Origin: Acidaminococcus intestini DSM 21505
Lineage (GTDB): Bacteria > Bacillota > Negativicutes > Acidaminococcales > Acidaminococcaceae
Direction: 5' to 3'
Assembly: GCF_000425045.1 (NCBI RefSeq)
Contig: NZ_AULA01000007.1
Location: 33,194 to 97,193, forward strand
DNA: 64,000 bases
The notes beneath the pieces are model-generated. The model saw only the letters and a list, made by a program, of their open reading frames with translations. It had not been told where the DNA came from and made no database searches. The number at the start of each line of letters is the position of its first letter. Position 1 is the first letter of the stretch. This document shows positions 15,526 to 23,718 of the stretch, one piece after another. The translations under genes were made by a program, and so were the position numbers.

Positions 15526-18500
15526 TCAAAAGCTCCAGCGCAGTCCCACATCCCAGCTCCAGTTCTCATCGTAGCTGGAACCATCGCCCCGTTCAAGGTC
15601 GAAATAGGCCTGCAGACCGTCATTGATCTTATAGGCGCCGCCCAATCCATAGGAGAACCAGGTATCGCCATAATCTTCATGGACGCGCAGCCGGTCCGTA
15701 TCCACGGACATGACCGTCACATGGTTGCCGCCAAAGTCATGGTACCAGTTGGCTTTTGCATAGACCGCAAAACGCGGACTTTCATACCCAGCCCGGGCTC
15801 CAATCCGTCCCAGGGCGGTGTTCAGGCTTTCGCCTTCCACGTGCACCCCGTTCGAATCGGTGAAGGCATCATTCCGGAAGTGTCCCAGGACAACCTGGGC
15901 CTGCGGCTCCACAAACCAGCCCTTTTCGTCCTTTTTCTTGTAGCCATATTCGGCCCCGAAGGAAAAGCCCGTACTGTTCGACTGACCGTCAATGAATCGG
16001 CCAAGACCGGTATAACCAAATTCATTTTCATACCGTGACCCTTTGAGGCTGAGGTCAAGGTACTGCCCGTTTTTCCAGACTTGCGTATCGTAAAGGCCTA
16101 GGGTATAGCCCTTGAGGTCCCCTTTCCCCGACACGTAGGTTGCATCGCCATCAAGGTAGGCAAAGCCCACACCGATGACGTGCTCCTTCGTGTCCGTCTT
16201 CTTATGGAGCCAGTCGTAGCCCACTTCGTACTCATTATACTTGGAGTCAACAAGAAAATCGCTCTCGCGGCTGAATTTCTTGCCCTTGCCCCGAGCCCAG
16301 ATCCCGTTATCCGTATTGTCCGTAAGGGACCCATCCGCTTCGCCCATGCGGCGGAAGAGCGTATCCATGTCGCTTCTCCAAAGAAGGTAGTTGCCTCCCG
16401 TAATGCCGCCAAGGTTCCGGACCACCGTCGTGTGGTGCCCTTCGTCATTTGTCGGAGCCTTCGTAAAGCCTTTGAGGTACCAATCGGTGCTGTAGCCATC
16501 GGTTACGTTATCTGTCTTACTGTCCAGCTTCAGGTCGTAGTAGTGGAGAGCCGCTTCCGTCTCTGCGTCGCTCACAAAGGCGCCTTCTTCATCCCCTACG
16601 CTGGCCAATACGGTGCCCAGAGCCCCTTCCCAGGTATTGGACGTGCTGCGAAGATGCAGGGCCGTCGTTCCCGTATGGCTTCCCGTGACATAGAGATGGT
16701 CGTTGCCCGTATTGGTCGACCCATCAGCGTCAAGATAGAGCGTTGCGCCGTCACCAGCAAAGGAACCTGCCGTCAGCGTCTCACCCAGCGTGCCGTCCAT
16801 GAGGCTAATAGCCCCCCCTCCGCGTTCAGGGTACTGACGGTAGAAGAATCTGTCAGGTTCCACGTAGCACCGCTGCTAAGGGTAAGTGTCATCGTATCGG
16901 CATCGTCTGTCGTCTTACCTGTAAAGGTATGGCTGACAGTTGCCGCAAGAGTACCGCTATCGGAAGTCGTAAGGTCACCCGTAAGGGAGCCTGTAGTTAA
17001 GGTCAAATTGCCGCTTTCCGCAGCCGAAGCATCTCCCACGGCAGCACCTGAAACCGTTGCCGTAAGGGTGCTGCCGGAACCTGTGGAAGTCAGGTTGCCC
17101 TCAGCAGCTCCTGCCCTAAGGCTTAGCGTACCAGCATCACTAGCCACAGCATCTCCCGTATAAGTTCCGGAGAGCGTCGCCGTAACAACGCCTTTATCCG
17201 TGGCCGTAAGGTCACCTGTAAGGGTCTTTGTCACCCCGGCGCTGCCAATCGTAAGTGCAGCCCCATTTCCCGTAGCAACAGCGCCGTTCTGCAAGGTAAT
17301 CGCCGAGCCATCAAGGGATACTTCTGTATCGGTCCCATCCACTAATGAAACAGAAGCAACCGTACCAGCAAGGGTAAGGGACTCGGTCCTGCTGCTTCCT
17401 AGGGCAATGGCACTTCCATAGAGTGCTGAAATTGGATACGGAGACACTTCTAGAATAGGCGTATCTCTCGTCAACAAAATTGTTGTTCCATCTACTACGA
17501 GGGAAGATCCTATCCCATATGTGCTCACAATTCCACTGAACGTCACCGTATCTCCCGTGACAGTCGTCAAGTTGCTTTTTTGGTGGTTTCGTGTTGTCTG
17601 CATAAGCAGCGCAGTATTTATGACGACTGATTCGGTATTCTCATCGCCAATGGTAACGGTTCCGCCATAATCGTGATAAATCGCAAAATGCTGATCATCA
17701 TTTAGTCCAATGACAATCTCATTTCCCTTTAGGGTGAGGTCAGCATCCTGCACATCAATATCAGCCCCAACATCACCCCCAATGGTAACAGTTGCTGTAG
17801 TATCGTCACCAATCGTGACAATACTTCCATCGTATATATCAATAGATGGACTACTGTACAACATTCCGTCTAAATAGTAGCTTCTATTGCCAATCGTGAT
17901 GTCATTGCCGAGTATCGTTGTCTTTGTATTGACAGAATCAAAAAGAGTATCCACATAGACAGATTCTGTGCTTTTAGAACCAATCGTCAAGGCCCCACCC
18001 CTATAGGTACCGATGCGAGATTGTACAGCGATGGAAGATCCCAAAAGCTTCGTGCTAGCGTCACTGCCTACAGTCTGGATTGGGCCGTTTACGATTAAGG
18101 AATCCGTACTGCCGAACCAATCACTAAGCTGCCGCCTTCATATTCAGTATCAAAGGTTTCTCCTGTTAATTTACCATTATGAATACCGTCTTCTGCCGTG
18201 ACGGAAATGGTCTTTCCATAAAGCTCCAGCTTGGAGGCACCCCCACTAACAACAATGGACGAATCATCGCTGCTATTTTCCACATCGATTGCAAGGGACG
18301 TTGTACTATCGCTGCCGATTCGAACGGAAGCTCCCTCTTCCACATGAATCCCCCGCGTTTCGAGGTCATAATTATAAGTGACGCCATCTTCTCCAACTGT
18401 ATTATGGGTCAGGGAAATCGTGGAACCATCGACAGTGATGCTGCTGCCGGAATCAACAGCTCCAATCGGGCCTTTTATGGTAACCGTACCCGATGCATTT

Positions 18501-19111
18501 ACAGCAAGGCTGCTGCCACCGTCCGCATAGAGCGTGTGATCCTCATCTCCCCCGCTTCCCGAATCAGCAGAAGGATTTGGGCTATAGTTCAAGGTCACAT
18601 CGCCTGCAGTTAGGGTAACGGAAGACGCCGCACCGTTATCTCCATCCGTTGACAGCACTTCTCCCGTTGTCGTAAGGGAAGTTGTATTTGCAGTCCCTAT
18701 GGTAATGGTCGCTCCGTTGGCTGCTGTTACCGCTGCATAATCGTCCCCCTTATTGATGGTGATTTCTTTTGCATAAAGATTCACCGTACTCTTGTCCTCG
18801 GCAAGGATTTCCCCATTTGCCGTCAACCTGTCATAAGGTAAAGAGCTTGACCCAATCGTCACGACAGATCCTCCGCTGGCGTCGATGGCTCCCTCACCAT
18901 CGGCGGTTCCTGATGGGGTAAAAGTAATCGTACCGCTCCCTGTCACGGTGACCTTAGCCTTATTTGTTGCATAAAGTTCGTCCAGTGTTTCATTGGACGA
19001 AGTCACGTCCGATGTTCCGCCATGATAGGAACTTGCAAAAGCTTCTCCCGACGCTAACGCGAAGAGGACAGCCGCCGATAAAAGTACTTTTTTCTTATGG
19101 GATAAATACAT
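15526..19111 (-). pseudogene. Autotransporter adhesin, broken by two frameshifts (possibly phase variable)
   Basis: A roughly 1195-codon gene: Sec signal peptide (MYLSHKKKVLLSAAVLFALA, cleavage after AFA), a repetitive beta-helix passenger with many TIGSDSTTSL-type repeats (to about 16,600), and a C-terminal autotransporter barrel (about 300 residues) ending in the canonical GLRWSF. Three ATGs lie at 19109-19117; only the one at 19109-19111 has proper spacing (7) to GGAGG. The frame is lost twice, each time by one missing base: near 18,110 and in a run of seven G at 16,812-16,818 (minus strand), where eight G would restore it. Pieces in frame are 19111-18095, 18044-16773 and 16863-15526. As read, no full protein is made. 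Sequencing error cannot be excluded. Confidence 0.85.
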
Positions 19112-19117
19112 CATCAT

Positions 19118-19600
19118 TCCTCCTTGAATGTTTCTGCCAAAGTGAGAAAAAATATGTCCTCAAATCAATGCCATAGGGCGTCATGCCATCTGTTGTCATA
19201 CTGTGCCCATGTCCCCCAAGGAAAAAGGGGACCGAATGAAAATGGGGTTTTGCGCACCACCTTTCCAACTCATATCTGTTTCTACAGGAAAAAGCCTTTT
19301 TTACCAAAAAACCAGAAAAAATGCCTGCTCCTCTTCCGGACATCCCAAAGAACGATTCCATAAGAAGACATGGCAAGTTTGATTCGTTATAAATTATTTG
19401 ATCTATCTTTCTATTCTTCCCATTCATTCCTATATTTAGCATTATTTTATCAGATAATGATTATTTTTCCCTATTGAAAATAAGATTTCTTTGTAAACAA
19501 GATGACTTTTTTTAATTTATGTAACAATTGTTACATAAATTGCGATTTTTAGTTCCTAAAAGGATGATTTCCTAGCCACAGCAAATATAGGCGAAGGGGA
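19118..19600. other. Intergenic leader of the autotransporter, no gene seen
   Basis: Apart from the 28-bp palindrome, this AT-rich stretch contains no reading frame with a ribosome binding site. The long distance suggests a regulated promoter with a long leader or remains of a deleted gene. Confidence 0.4.
19514..19541. promoter_or_regulatory. Perfect 28-bp palindrome, candidate operator upstream of the autotransporter
   Basis: AATTTATGTAACAA followed directly by its exact reverse complement. It lies in an AT-rich, gene-free stretch about 400 bases upstream of the autotransporter start. The core TGTAACAATTGTTACA looks like a dimeric repressor/activator site; I cannot name the regulator. There is no T run after it, so it is not a terminator. 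Confidence 0.55.
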
Positions 19601-19603
19601 CAG

Positions 19604-19733
19604 AAACTCCAGCGCAGTCCCACATCCTGGCTCCATTTCTCATCGTAGTTGGAACCGTGCCTCTTTCAAGGTCGAAATAGGCCTGTAGGATGCATTTTAC
19701 CTCATAGGGGCCGCCCAGCCCACATAATAAAAA
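19604..19733 (-). pseudogene. Decayed 3' end of a second autotransporter gene
   Basis: On the minus strand GLGGPYEVKCILQAYFDLER is followed, after a one-base frame change, by NYDEKWSQDVGLRWSF. This copies the last about 43 codons of the autotransporter at 15526-19111 (GLGGAYKINDGLQAYFDLER, DVGLRWSF) at DNA level with scattered changes, and the stop codon is mutated to TGT. Only the barrel end remains, so it is the relic of a paralogue or of a recombination event between tandem copies. Confidence 0.8.
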
Positions 19734-19764
19734 CAGCCTCTCCCGATTCGAAGGGAAAAGGCTG
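19732..19764 (-). terminator. Terminator of the nucleosidase gene
   Basis: On the minus strand ACAGCCTTTTCCC and GGGAGAGGCTGT form a stem with one mismatch and are followed by TTTTTATT. Confidence 0.75.
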
Positions 19765-19783
19765 TCGATTAGGTAACCATTGA

Positions 19784-20527
19784 TTACATGAGAAAATTCT
19801 TCAATAAGCGATATAACGCCTCACAAACGGAGGGGTCAAAGGATAGGCCCCGTTCGTTATTATTGGAGATGATGCGGACAAACGCGCAGGGAACACGGAA
19901 ACGTTTAGCAGTCATCCAAACTGCAGCGGCTTCCATTTCCTCGCAGAGGGCCCCCGTTTTTTCCCGTATGCGCCTGATCTGTTCAGACGCCTCGTTCCAT
20001 TGATCACTTGAGGCGATGATGCCCGTGCGGTAGGAAGCGCCGCTTTTTTTGAGAAAAGCCTCCAGTATATATCGGAGCCTTTCATCCGTCTCAAGAAGCG
20101 GCGGCACATCGGGGAAGTCCATGGCAGCCACGGACTCGTGTTCAAGGCTGCCAAGCTCCATGAAACGCAGGCCATCACGCCCCAGATAGCGGGCGTTGGC
20201 ATTATAAAGGGCACTTGCCAGCACCACGTCACCTACAGCAAGGTCGCCGTAACCGCCGGCCGTACCTTGGTTCACGATAAGGGAGGGCTGATAAAGAGCG
20301 CAGGCAAGAGCCGTTGCTGCACCAGCCGCGGCCGTGCCGATGCCGGTCTGCGAAATGATCAGGGGACGCGTGCCAAAGGTTCCTCGCCAAAAGAAAAAAT
20401 CCCCATACACTTCAAGTTCAGCCCCTTTGAGGCGCTTGATGAAAGGAGCCACTTCCATTTCCATGGCGCCTTGGAGGACGATAGGTCCCTTCCCTTCTCC
20501 CAAAGATGTAAGCCTGGCATCAGACAT
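19784..20527 (-). CDS. 5'-methylthioadenosine/S-adenosylhomocysteine nucleosidase family protein
   Basis: A 247-residue purine/uridine phosphorylase-fold protein of the MTAN (Pfs) type. Visible: GAMEMEVAPFIKRL at the N terminus (catalytic Glu region), SQTGIGTAAAGAATALACAL, NQGTAGGYGDLAVGDVVLAS, and the EEMEAAAVWMTAKRFRVPCA block that binds the ribose and carries conserved Glu residues. The usual SGDxF base-binding loop is replaced by SSDQWN, so the base specificity may be shifted from adenine; which nucleoside it cleaves is uncertain (futalosine-type or other relatives are possible). It starts 3 bases after the SIMPL gene stop and is followed by its own terminator, so the two form an operon. 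Confidence 0.8.
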   Translation of the reverse strand: MSDARLTSLGEGKGPIVLQGAMEMEVAPFIKRLKGAELEVYGDFFFWRGTFGTRPLIISQTGIGTAAAGAATALACALYQPSLIVNQGTAGGYGDLAVGDVVLASALYNANARYLGRDGLRFMELGSLEHESVAAMDFPDVPPLLETDERLRYILEAFLKKSGASYRTGIIASSDQWNEASEQIRRIREKTGALCEEMEAAAVWMTAKRFRVPCAFVRIISNNNERGLSFDPSVCEALYRLLKNFLM

Positions 20528-20530
20528 GGG

Positions 20531-21253
20531 TTACTCCAAGGTCATGGCAAAGACCGTATTGACCGTAACGCTCACTTCATAAGGTTGGGGCGCAATGTTC
20601 GTTTCCGGTGCGGTGCTGTCGCTTGCAGTTTTTGCCATCATGAGAAGACGGGGAGAAGCGCCGAGGGTAAAGTTCGATTCACTGACACTGGCCTGACGCA
20701 GGACGCCAAGTCCCCGTCCACCCGCATTGGCAATGGTCTGGGCACTCTGGCGGGCATTTGTGACCGCTTCCGTCATGAGCTGACGGCGATAGACGGACTC
20801 ATTCTGGAGACCATAGGAAAGGGATTCCACCCGGTTCACACCAGTTGAAAGCACACCGTCAACAACGGTTCCCAAGTCATTAAGATTCTTGACCTTGGCA
20901 GACCAAGAGGAATAGAGGCGATAGCCCGTCAGTTTCTGGCGTCCATTTTTTTCATAGGTATAAGTCGGTGCAACGGTGTAGCGCGTCGTTGCCCTATCAG
21001 CACTGGAAATCCCCAGGGCCGTAAGTTTGGCTAGGACCTTTGTTGACATTTGAGCGCCGCTGGCGCGGACGGCTTCAACCGTATCTCCCGTAGTTTCATA
21101 GGAAAACGTGACCGTTGCCATATCGGGTGCCACCATTTTGCGGGCCGTTCCCGTCACGGCAACCGTATCAAGAGGCTGCTCGGCATGAACCGTGGGAAGG
21201 CCAGTACTGAAAACACAGAGAAGAAGTGCGGCAGATGCTAAGAATTTTTTCAC
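20531..21253 (-). CDS. SIMPL-domain (DUF541) exported protein
   Basis: A 240-residue protein with an N-terminal signal peptide (MKKFLASAALLLCVFSTGLP, cleavage near VHA) followed by a full SIMPL/DUF541 domain: VAVTGTARKMVAPDMATVTF, SADRATTRYTVAPTYTYE, LNDLGTVVDGVLSTGVNRVE. Relatives form periplasmic oligomers and in some bacteria (YggE) are linked to oxidative stress; biochemical role is unknown. First gene of a pair with the nucleosidase. A TATAAT is present about 30 bases upstream of the start on the minus strand (near 21,285), with no good -35. Confidence 0.85.
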   Translation of the reverse strand: MKKFLASAALLLCVFSTGLPTVHAEQPLDTVAVTGTARKMVAPDMATVTFSYETTGDTVEAVRASGAQMSTKVLAKLTALGISSADRATTRYTVAPTYTYEKNGRQKLTGYRLYSSWSAKVKNLNDLGTVVDGVLSTGVNRVESLSYGLQNESVYRRQLMTEAVTNARQSAQTIANAGGRGLGVLRQASVSESNFTLGASPRLLMMAKTASDSTAPETNIAPQPYEVSVTVNTVFAMTLE

Positions 21254-21414
21254 TTTGATTCACCTCATTACATTTGATGGCCTTATTATACCATGAGGGA
21301 GTGAAAAGAGGGTGAACTCTTTAACCAACGTGGTTGAAACAAAAGGGCAAAATTCCTGAGCATGGATTTTTCCTTTTGAATCTCTTGGGATCTGCCAGCT
21401 TTTTCCAAAAAGCA

Positions 21415-21452
21415 AAAGCCCCCACAAACGATTCCATATCGTTCATAGGGGC
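21415..21452 (-). terminator. Terminator of the Rrf2 gene
   Basis: On the minus strand GCCCCTATGAACGAT and ATCGTTTGTGGGGGC form a 15-bp stem with G-U pairs and a 5-base loop, followed by TTTTGCTTTTT. It lies about 30 bases after the rrf2 stop. Confidence 0.78.
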
Positions 21453-21483
21453 GTTTTGACGGATTCAATTCGATTGCCTTGGA

Positions 21484-21984
21484 TCAGGATCTGGAACGGT
21501 TTCGTTCATATCGATCCCACGCAGGGCAATCATGACAGCGCTCGCCATGGCATTTTTCCATACGGGCTCGCTGACGTTCAACAACTTCTTGGGCAATGGA
21601 TTCGAGGGTGATGTGCTTCAATTCTTCCCGACAGGCGCGGTTCATCTCTTCATAAAGCCGGTCAAAGACAAGGGACATCCCGCTTGATATGAAGCAGTCC
21701 ATATCTTCCGTCCCGCTCCGCCATTTGGTATCGACAAAGGAAATGCCGAGACCATCCGCAATGGTAAGAAGCGTCGCCTTTTCAGTGCCCGATACAGCAG
21801 CATAACCGCCGACATGACCTTCCTTGGTTTCAACAAGGCCCAATTTCTTTAATTTTCCCATGATCTTACGGACCCTGACGGGATTCGTACAGATATTGCG
21901 TGCCAGTTCATCACTGGAGACCAAAGTGCCCAAATGGGTCAGATAAACCAAGGCATGAACAGCCACAATGAAATCACTTTTCAC
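21484..21984 (-). CDS. Rrf2-family transcriptional regulator with C-terminal cysteine cluster
   Basis: A 166-residue protein with an Rrf2-type winged helix: FIVAVHALVYLTHLG, SSDELARNICTNPVRVRKIM (recognition helix), KLGLVETKEGHVGGYAA (wing). Cysteines lie at 32, 97, 118, 145, 150 and 153; the last three form CX4CX2C in a C-terminal tail (KCHGERCHDCPAW) beyond the IscR/NsrR spacing (CX5-6CX5). This could bind an Fe-S cluster or zinc, or sense redox state. A thioredoxin gene lies directly upstream on the same strand with a dyad over its promoter, so this regulator may act there; that link is inference. Confidence 0.87.
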   Translation of the reverse strand: MKSDFIVAVHALVYLTHLGTLVSSDELARNICTNPVRVRKIMGKLKKLGLVETKEGHVGGYAAVSGTEKATLLTIADGLGISFVDTKWRSGTEDMDCFISSGMSLVFDRLYEEMNRACREELKHITLESIAQEVVERQRARMEKCHGERCHDCPAWDRYERNRSRS

Positions 21985-22075
21985 TCACATGACTCCTTTT
22001 ATACAAAAAGGAAATGGACACTCCATCCCCTCAGGCAGCCGCTTGGGCCGCTTTTTTAACCAGAACGGAAATACC

Positions 22076-22402
22076 TTAGAGAACTCCTTTTTCCTTCAGC
22101 CAGTCAGCGACAGCTTCTTTCGTCGGCGGGTTGACGAGGAGTTCACTATAGGTCCCCTTGCTGACGAGCATCAGGCTCGGAATGACTTCAATGTGGAACT
22201 GACGGGCCAGGGCTTCGTCATCATCGATGTTGACACCTGCAAAATCGACTTTATCATCGATTTCCATGGCAAGCTCACCCAGAGCGGGTTTCAATTTTGC
22301 ACAGTATTTGCACCAAGGAGCAGAAAATCCTACGACTACAGGTTTCTTGCTCTTTACCACTTCGTTTTCAAAAGTTTCACCAGTAATCATTTTAAATGCC
22401 AT
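22076..22402 (-). CDS. Thioredoxin-family protein (WCKYC active site)
   Basis: A 108-residue single-domain thioredoxin. The active site is WCKYC (Cys31, Cys34) instead of the classical WCGPC, and the cis-proline loop is VIPSLML. The start at 22400-22402 is set by AAGGAG and by alignment with thioredoxins; the open frame extends further upstream but through the promoter. Lys-Tyr between the cysteines is seen in some anaerobe thioredoxins and would alter redox potential; whether it serves thioredoxin reductase or a dedicated partner is unknown. Neighbours: rrf2 downstream on the same strand. Confidence 0.9.
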   Translation of the reverse strand: MAFKMITGETFENEVVKSKKPVVVGFSAPWCKYCAKLKPALGELAMEIDDKVDFAGVNIDDDEALARQFHIEVIPSLMLVSKGTYSELLVNPPTKEAVADWLKEKGVL

Positions 22403-22463
22403 ATTAAACACTCCTTTATGACAAGAGATCCATAAGGACCGATGGAGAATGATTTCTTTGATT

Positions 22464-22498
22464 ACTGTAATTTTATCTACTACAGTTTGGTTTGTCAA
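22464..22498 (-). promoter_or_regulatory. Promoter and dyad upstream of thioredoxin
   Basis: Minus strand TTGACA (22493-22498), 17-base spacer, TAAAAT (22470-22475). An inverted repeat ACTGTA (22464-22469) / TACAGT (22481-22486) with an 11-base gap brackets the -10 box, a position suited to repression. Confidence 0.7.
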
Positions 22499-22502
22499 GA
22501 TT

Positions 22503-22800
22503 GCATTTTTGGGGCATCAGAAAAGAGACTGAAGCCACTTGCCGCAATCAGAGTGAACGCGGCCGCTTCGATGCAGCAGGAAGTCCAGCTTGCCGTTTCC
22601 AGTTTTGCCGCTTACCTACATCAAGCAAGCAGAAAGAAAGGAAGAAGCGAAAATAGACAAGCGTCCGTTATTCCCTAAAGCGAAGCCTTCCATTGGATAA
22701 TAAGGTCAAGAGCCCATTGCTTTAACAAGTACTTGTCTAAAGCAATGGGCTCACATCCTGCATCAAATCCGGTTTCTTGTGCTGGCTCGGCTCACGGTCC
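22503..22800. other. Gap between thioredoxin promoter and ftsY with a long inverted repeat
   Basis: No gene with a ribosome binding site is recognised here. The main feature is a near-perfect inverted repeat at 22710-22752: arms of 21 and 22 bases (GAGCCCATTGCTTTA plus ACAAGT, mirrored) touching at the centre, with a single unpaired C. It lies about 50 bases after the ftsY stop but lacks a T run on either strand. Confidence 0.5.
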
Positions 22801-22803
22801 TCA

Positions 22804-23718
22804 TCACCGATCAAAAAGTGCATCCACAAAGACTTTCGGATCAAAGGGCCGGAAGTCCATCATACCTTCTCCGATACCAATCCATTTGACGTCAAGGCCC
22901 AGTTCTTCCTTGATGGCAACAACGACACCGCCTTTGGCCGTACCGTCGAGTTTTGTCAGGACAACCCCCGTAACATGAGCGGTCTCCAAGAAAATCTTGG
23001 CCTGGGTGATGGCGTTCTGCCCAGTCGTTGCATCTAGGACAAGGAGCGTTTCATGGGGTCCATCGGGCACTTCCTTGCGGATGACGCGGTACATCTTGTC
23101 AAGTTCTTTCATGAGGTTCGTCTTGTTATGGAGACGGCCTGCCGTATCGACAAAAAGGACATCTATATGGCGGGCCATGGCTGCTTTTACCCCATCATAG
23201 ACGACGGCAGCCGGGTCTGCCCCGATGTCCCCATGGCTGATGACAGGGACCTGCGCCTTTTCGCCCCAAATCTTAAGCTGCTCCACTGCACCGGCACGGA
23301 ACGTGTCAGCAGCCGCACACATGACTTTATAGCCCATGAGGCGATAATAGTTGGCAAGCTTTCCAATGGTCGTTGTCTTTCCCACGCCATTTACTCCTAC
23401 AACAAGGACGATGGTGGGATGGCCCTTGAAATTCATGCGCGGACCTTTGACGGTGAGCATGTCAGCGATGTACTGTTTGATAAAAGGCAGGGCTTCAGCG
23501 GGCGACTTGATTTCCCGCGTTGCTGCCGCTTTTCTCAGGGCCTGCATGATCTTTTCCGTCGTCTTGATGCCTACGTCGCCTGCAACGAGGATCATTTCGA
23601 GCTCATCCATGAAGTCCTCGTCCAGATCAACACTGATCCCGACCAGGTCTTCCATGCGCTCTGTAAAATTCTTGCGGGTCTTTTCAAGGCCCTGACGTAA
23701 CTCTTCAACAAAACTCAT
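22804..23718 (-). CDS. ftsY: Signal recognition particle receptor FtsY
   Basis: A 304-residue SRP-type GTPase: N domain (residues about 1-95), G1 GVNGVGKTTTIGKLA at about 108-122, ADTFRAGAVEQLK, G3 DTAGRLHN, G4 TKLDGTAKGG. It docks Ffh/ribosome complexes at the membrane for co-translational insertion. The acidic A domain of proteobacterial FtsY is absent, as usual in Firmicutes. It overlaps the smc stop by 4 bases, the conserved smc-ftsY pair of Gram-positives. Confidence 0.97.
   Translation of the reverse strand: MSFVEELRQGLEKTRKNFTERMEDLVGISVDLDEDFMDELEMILVAGDVGIKTTEKIMQALRKAAATREIKSPAEALPFIKQYIADMLTVKGPRMNFKGHPTIVLVVGVNGVGKTTTIGKLANYYRLMGYKVMCAAADTFRAGAVEQLKIWGEKAQVPVISHGDIGADPAAVVYDGVKAAMARHIDVLFVDTAGRLHNKTNLMKELDKMYRVIRKEVPDGPHETLLVLDATTGQNAITQAKIFLETAHVTGVVLTKLDGTAKGGVVVAIKEELGLDVKWIGIGEGMMDFRPFDPKVFVDALFDR

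Noticed and set aside
22013..22066. Terminator between thioredoxin and rrf2
   Set aside because: GC-rich repeats CCGCTTGGGCCGCTTTTTT are direct rather than inverted, so no stem forms.
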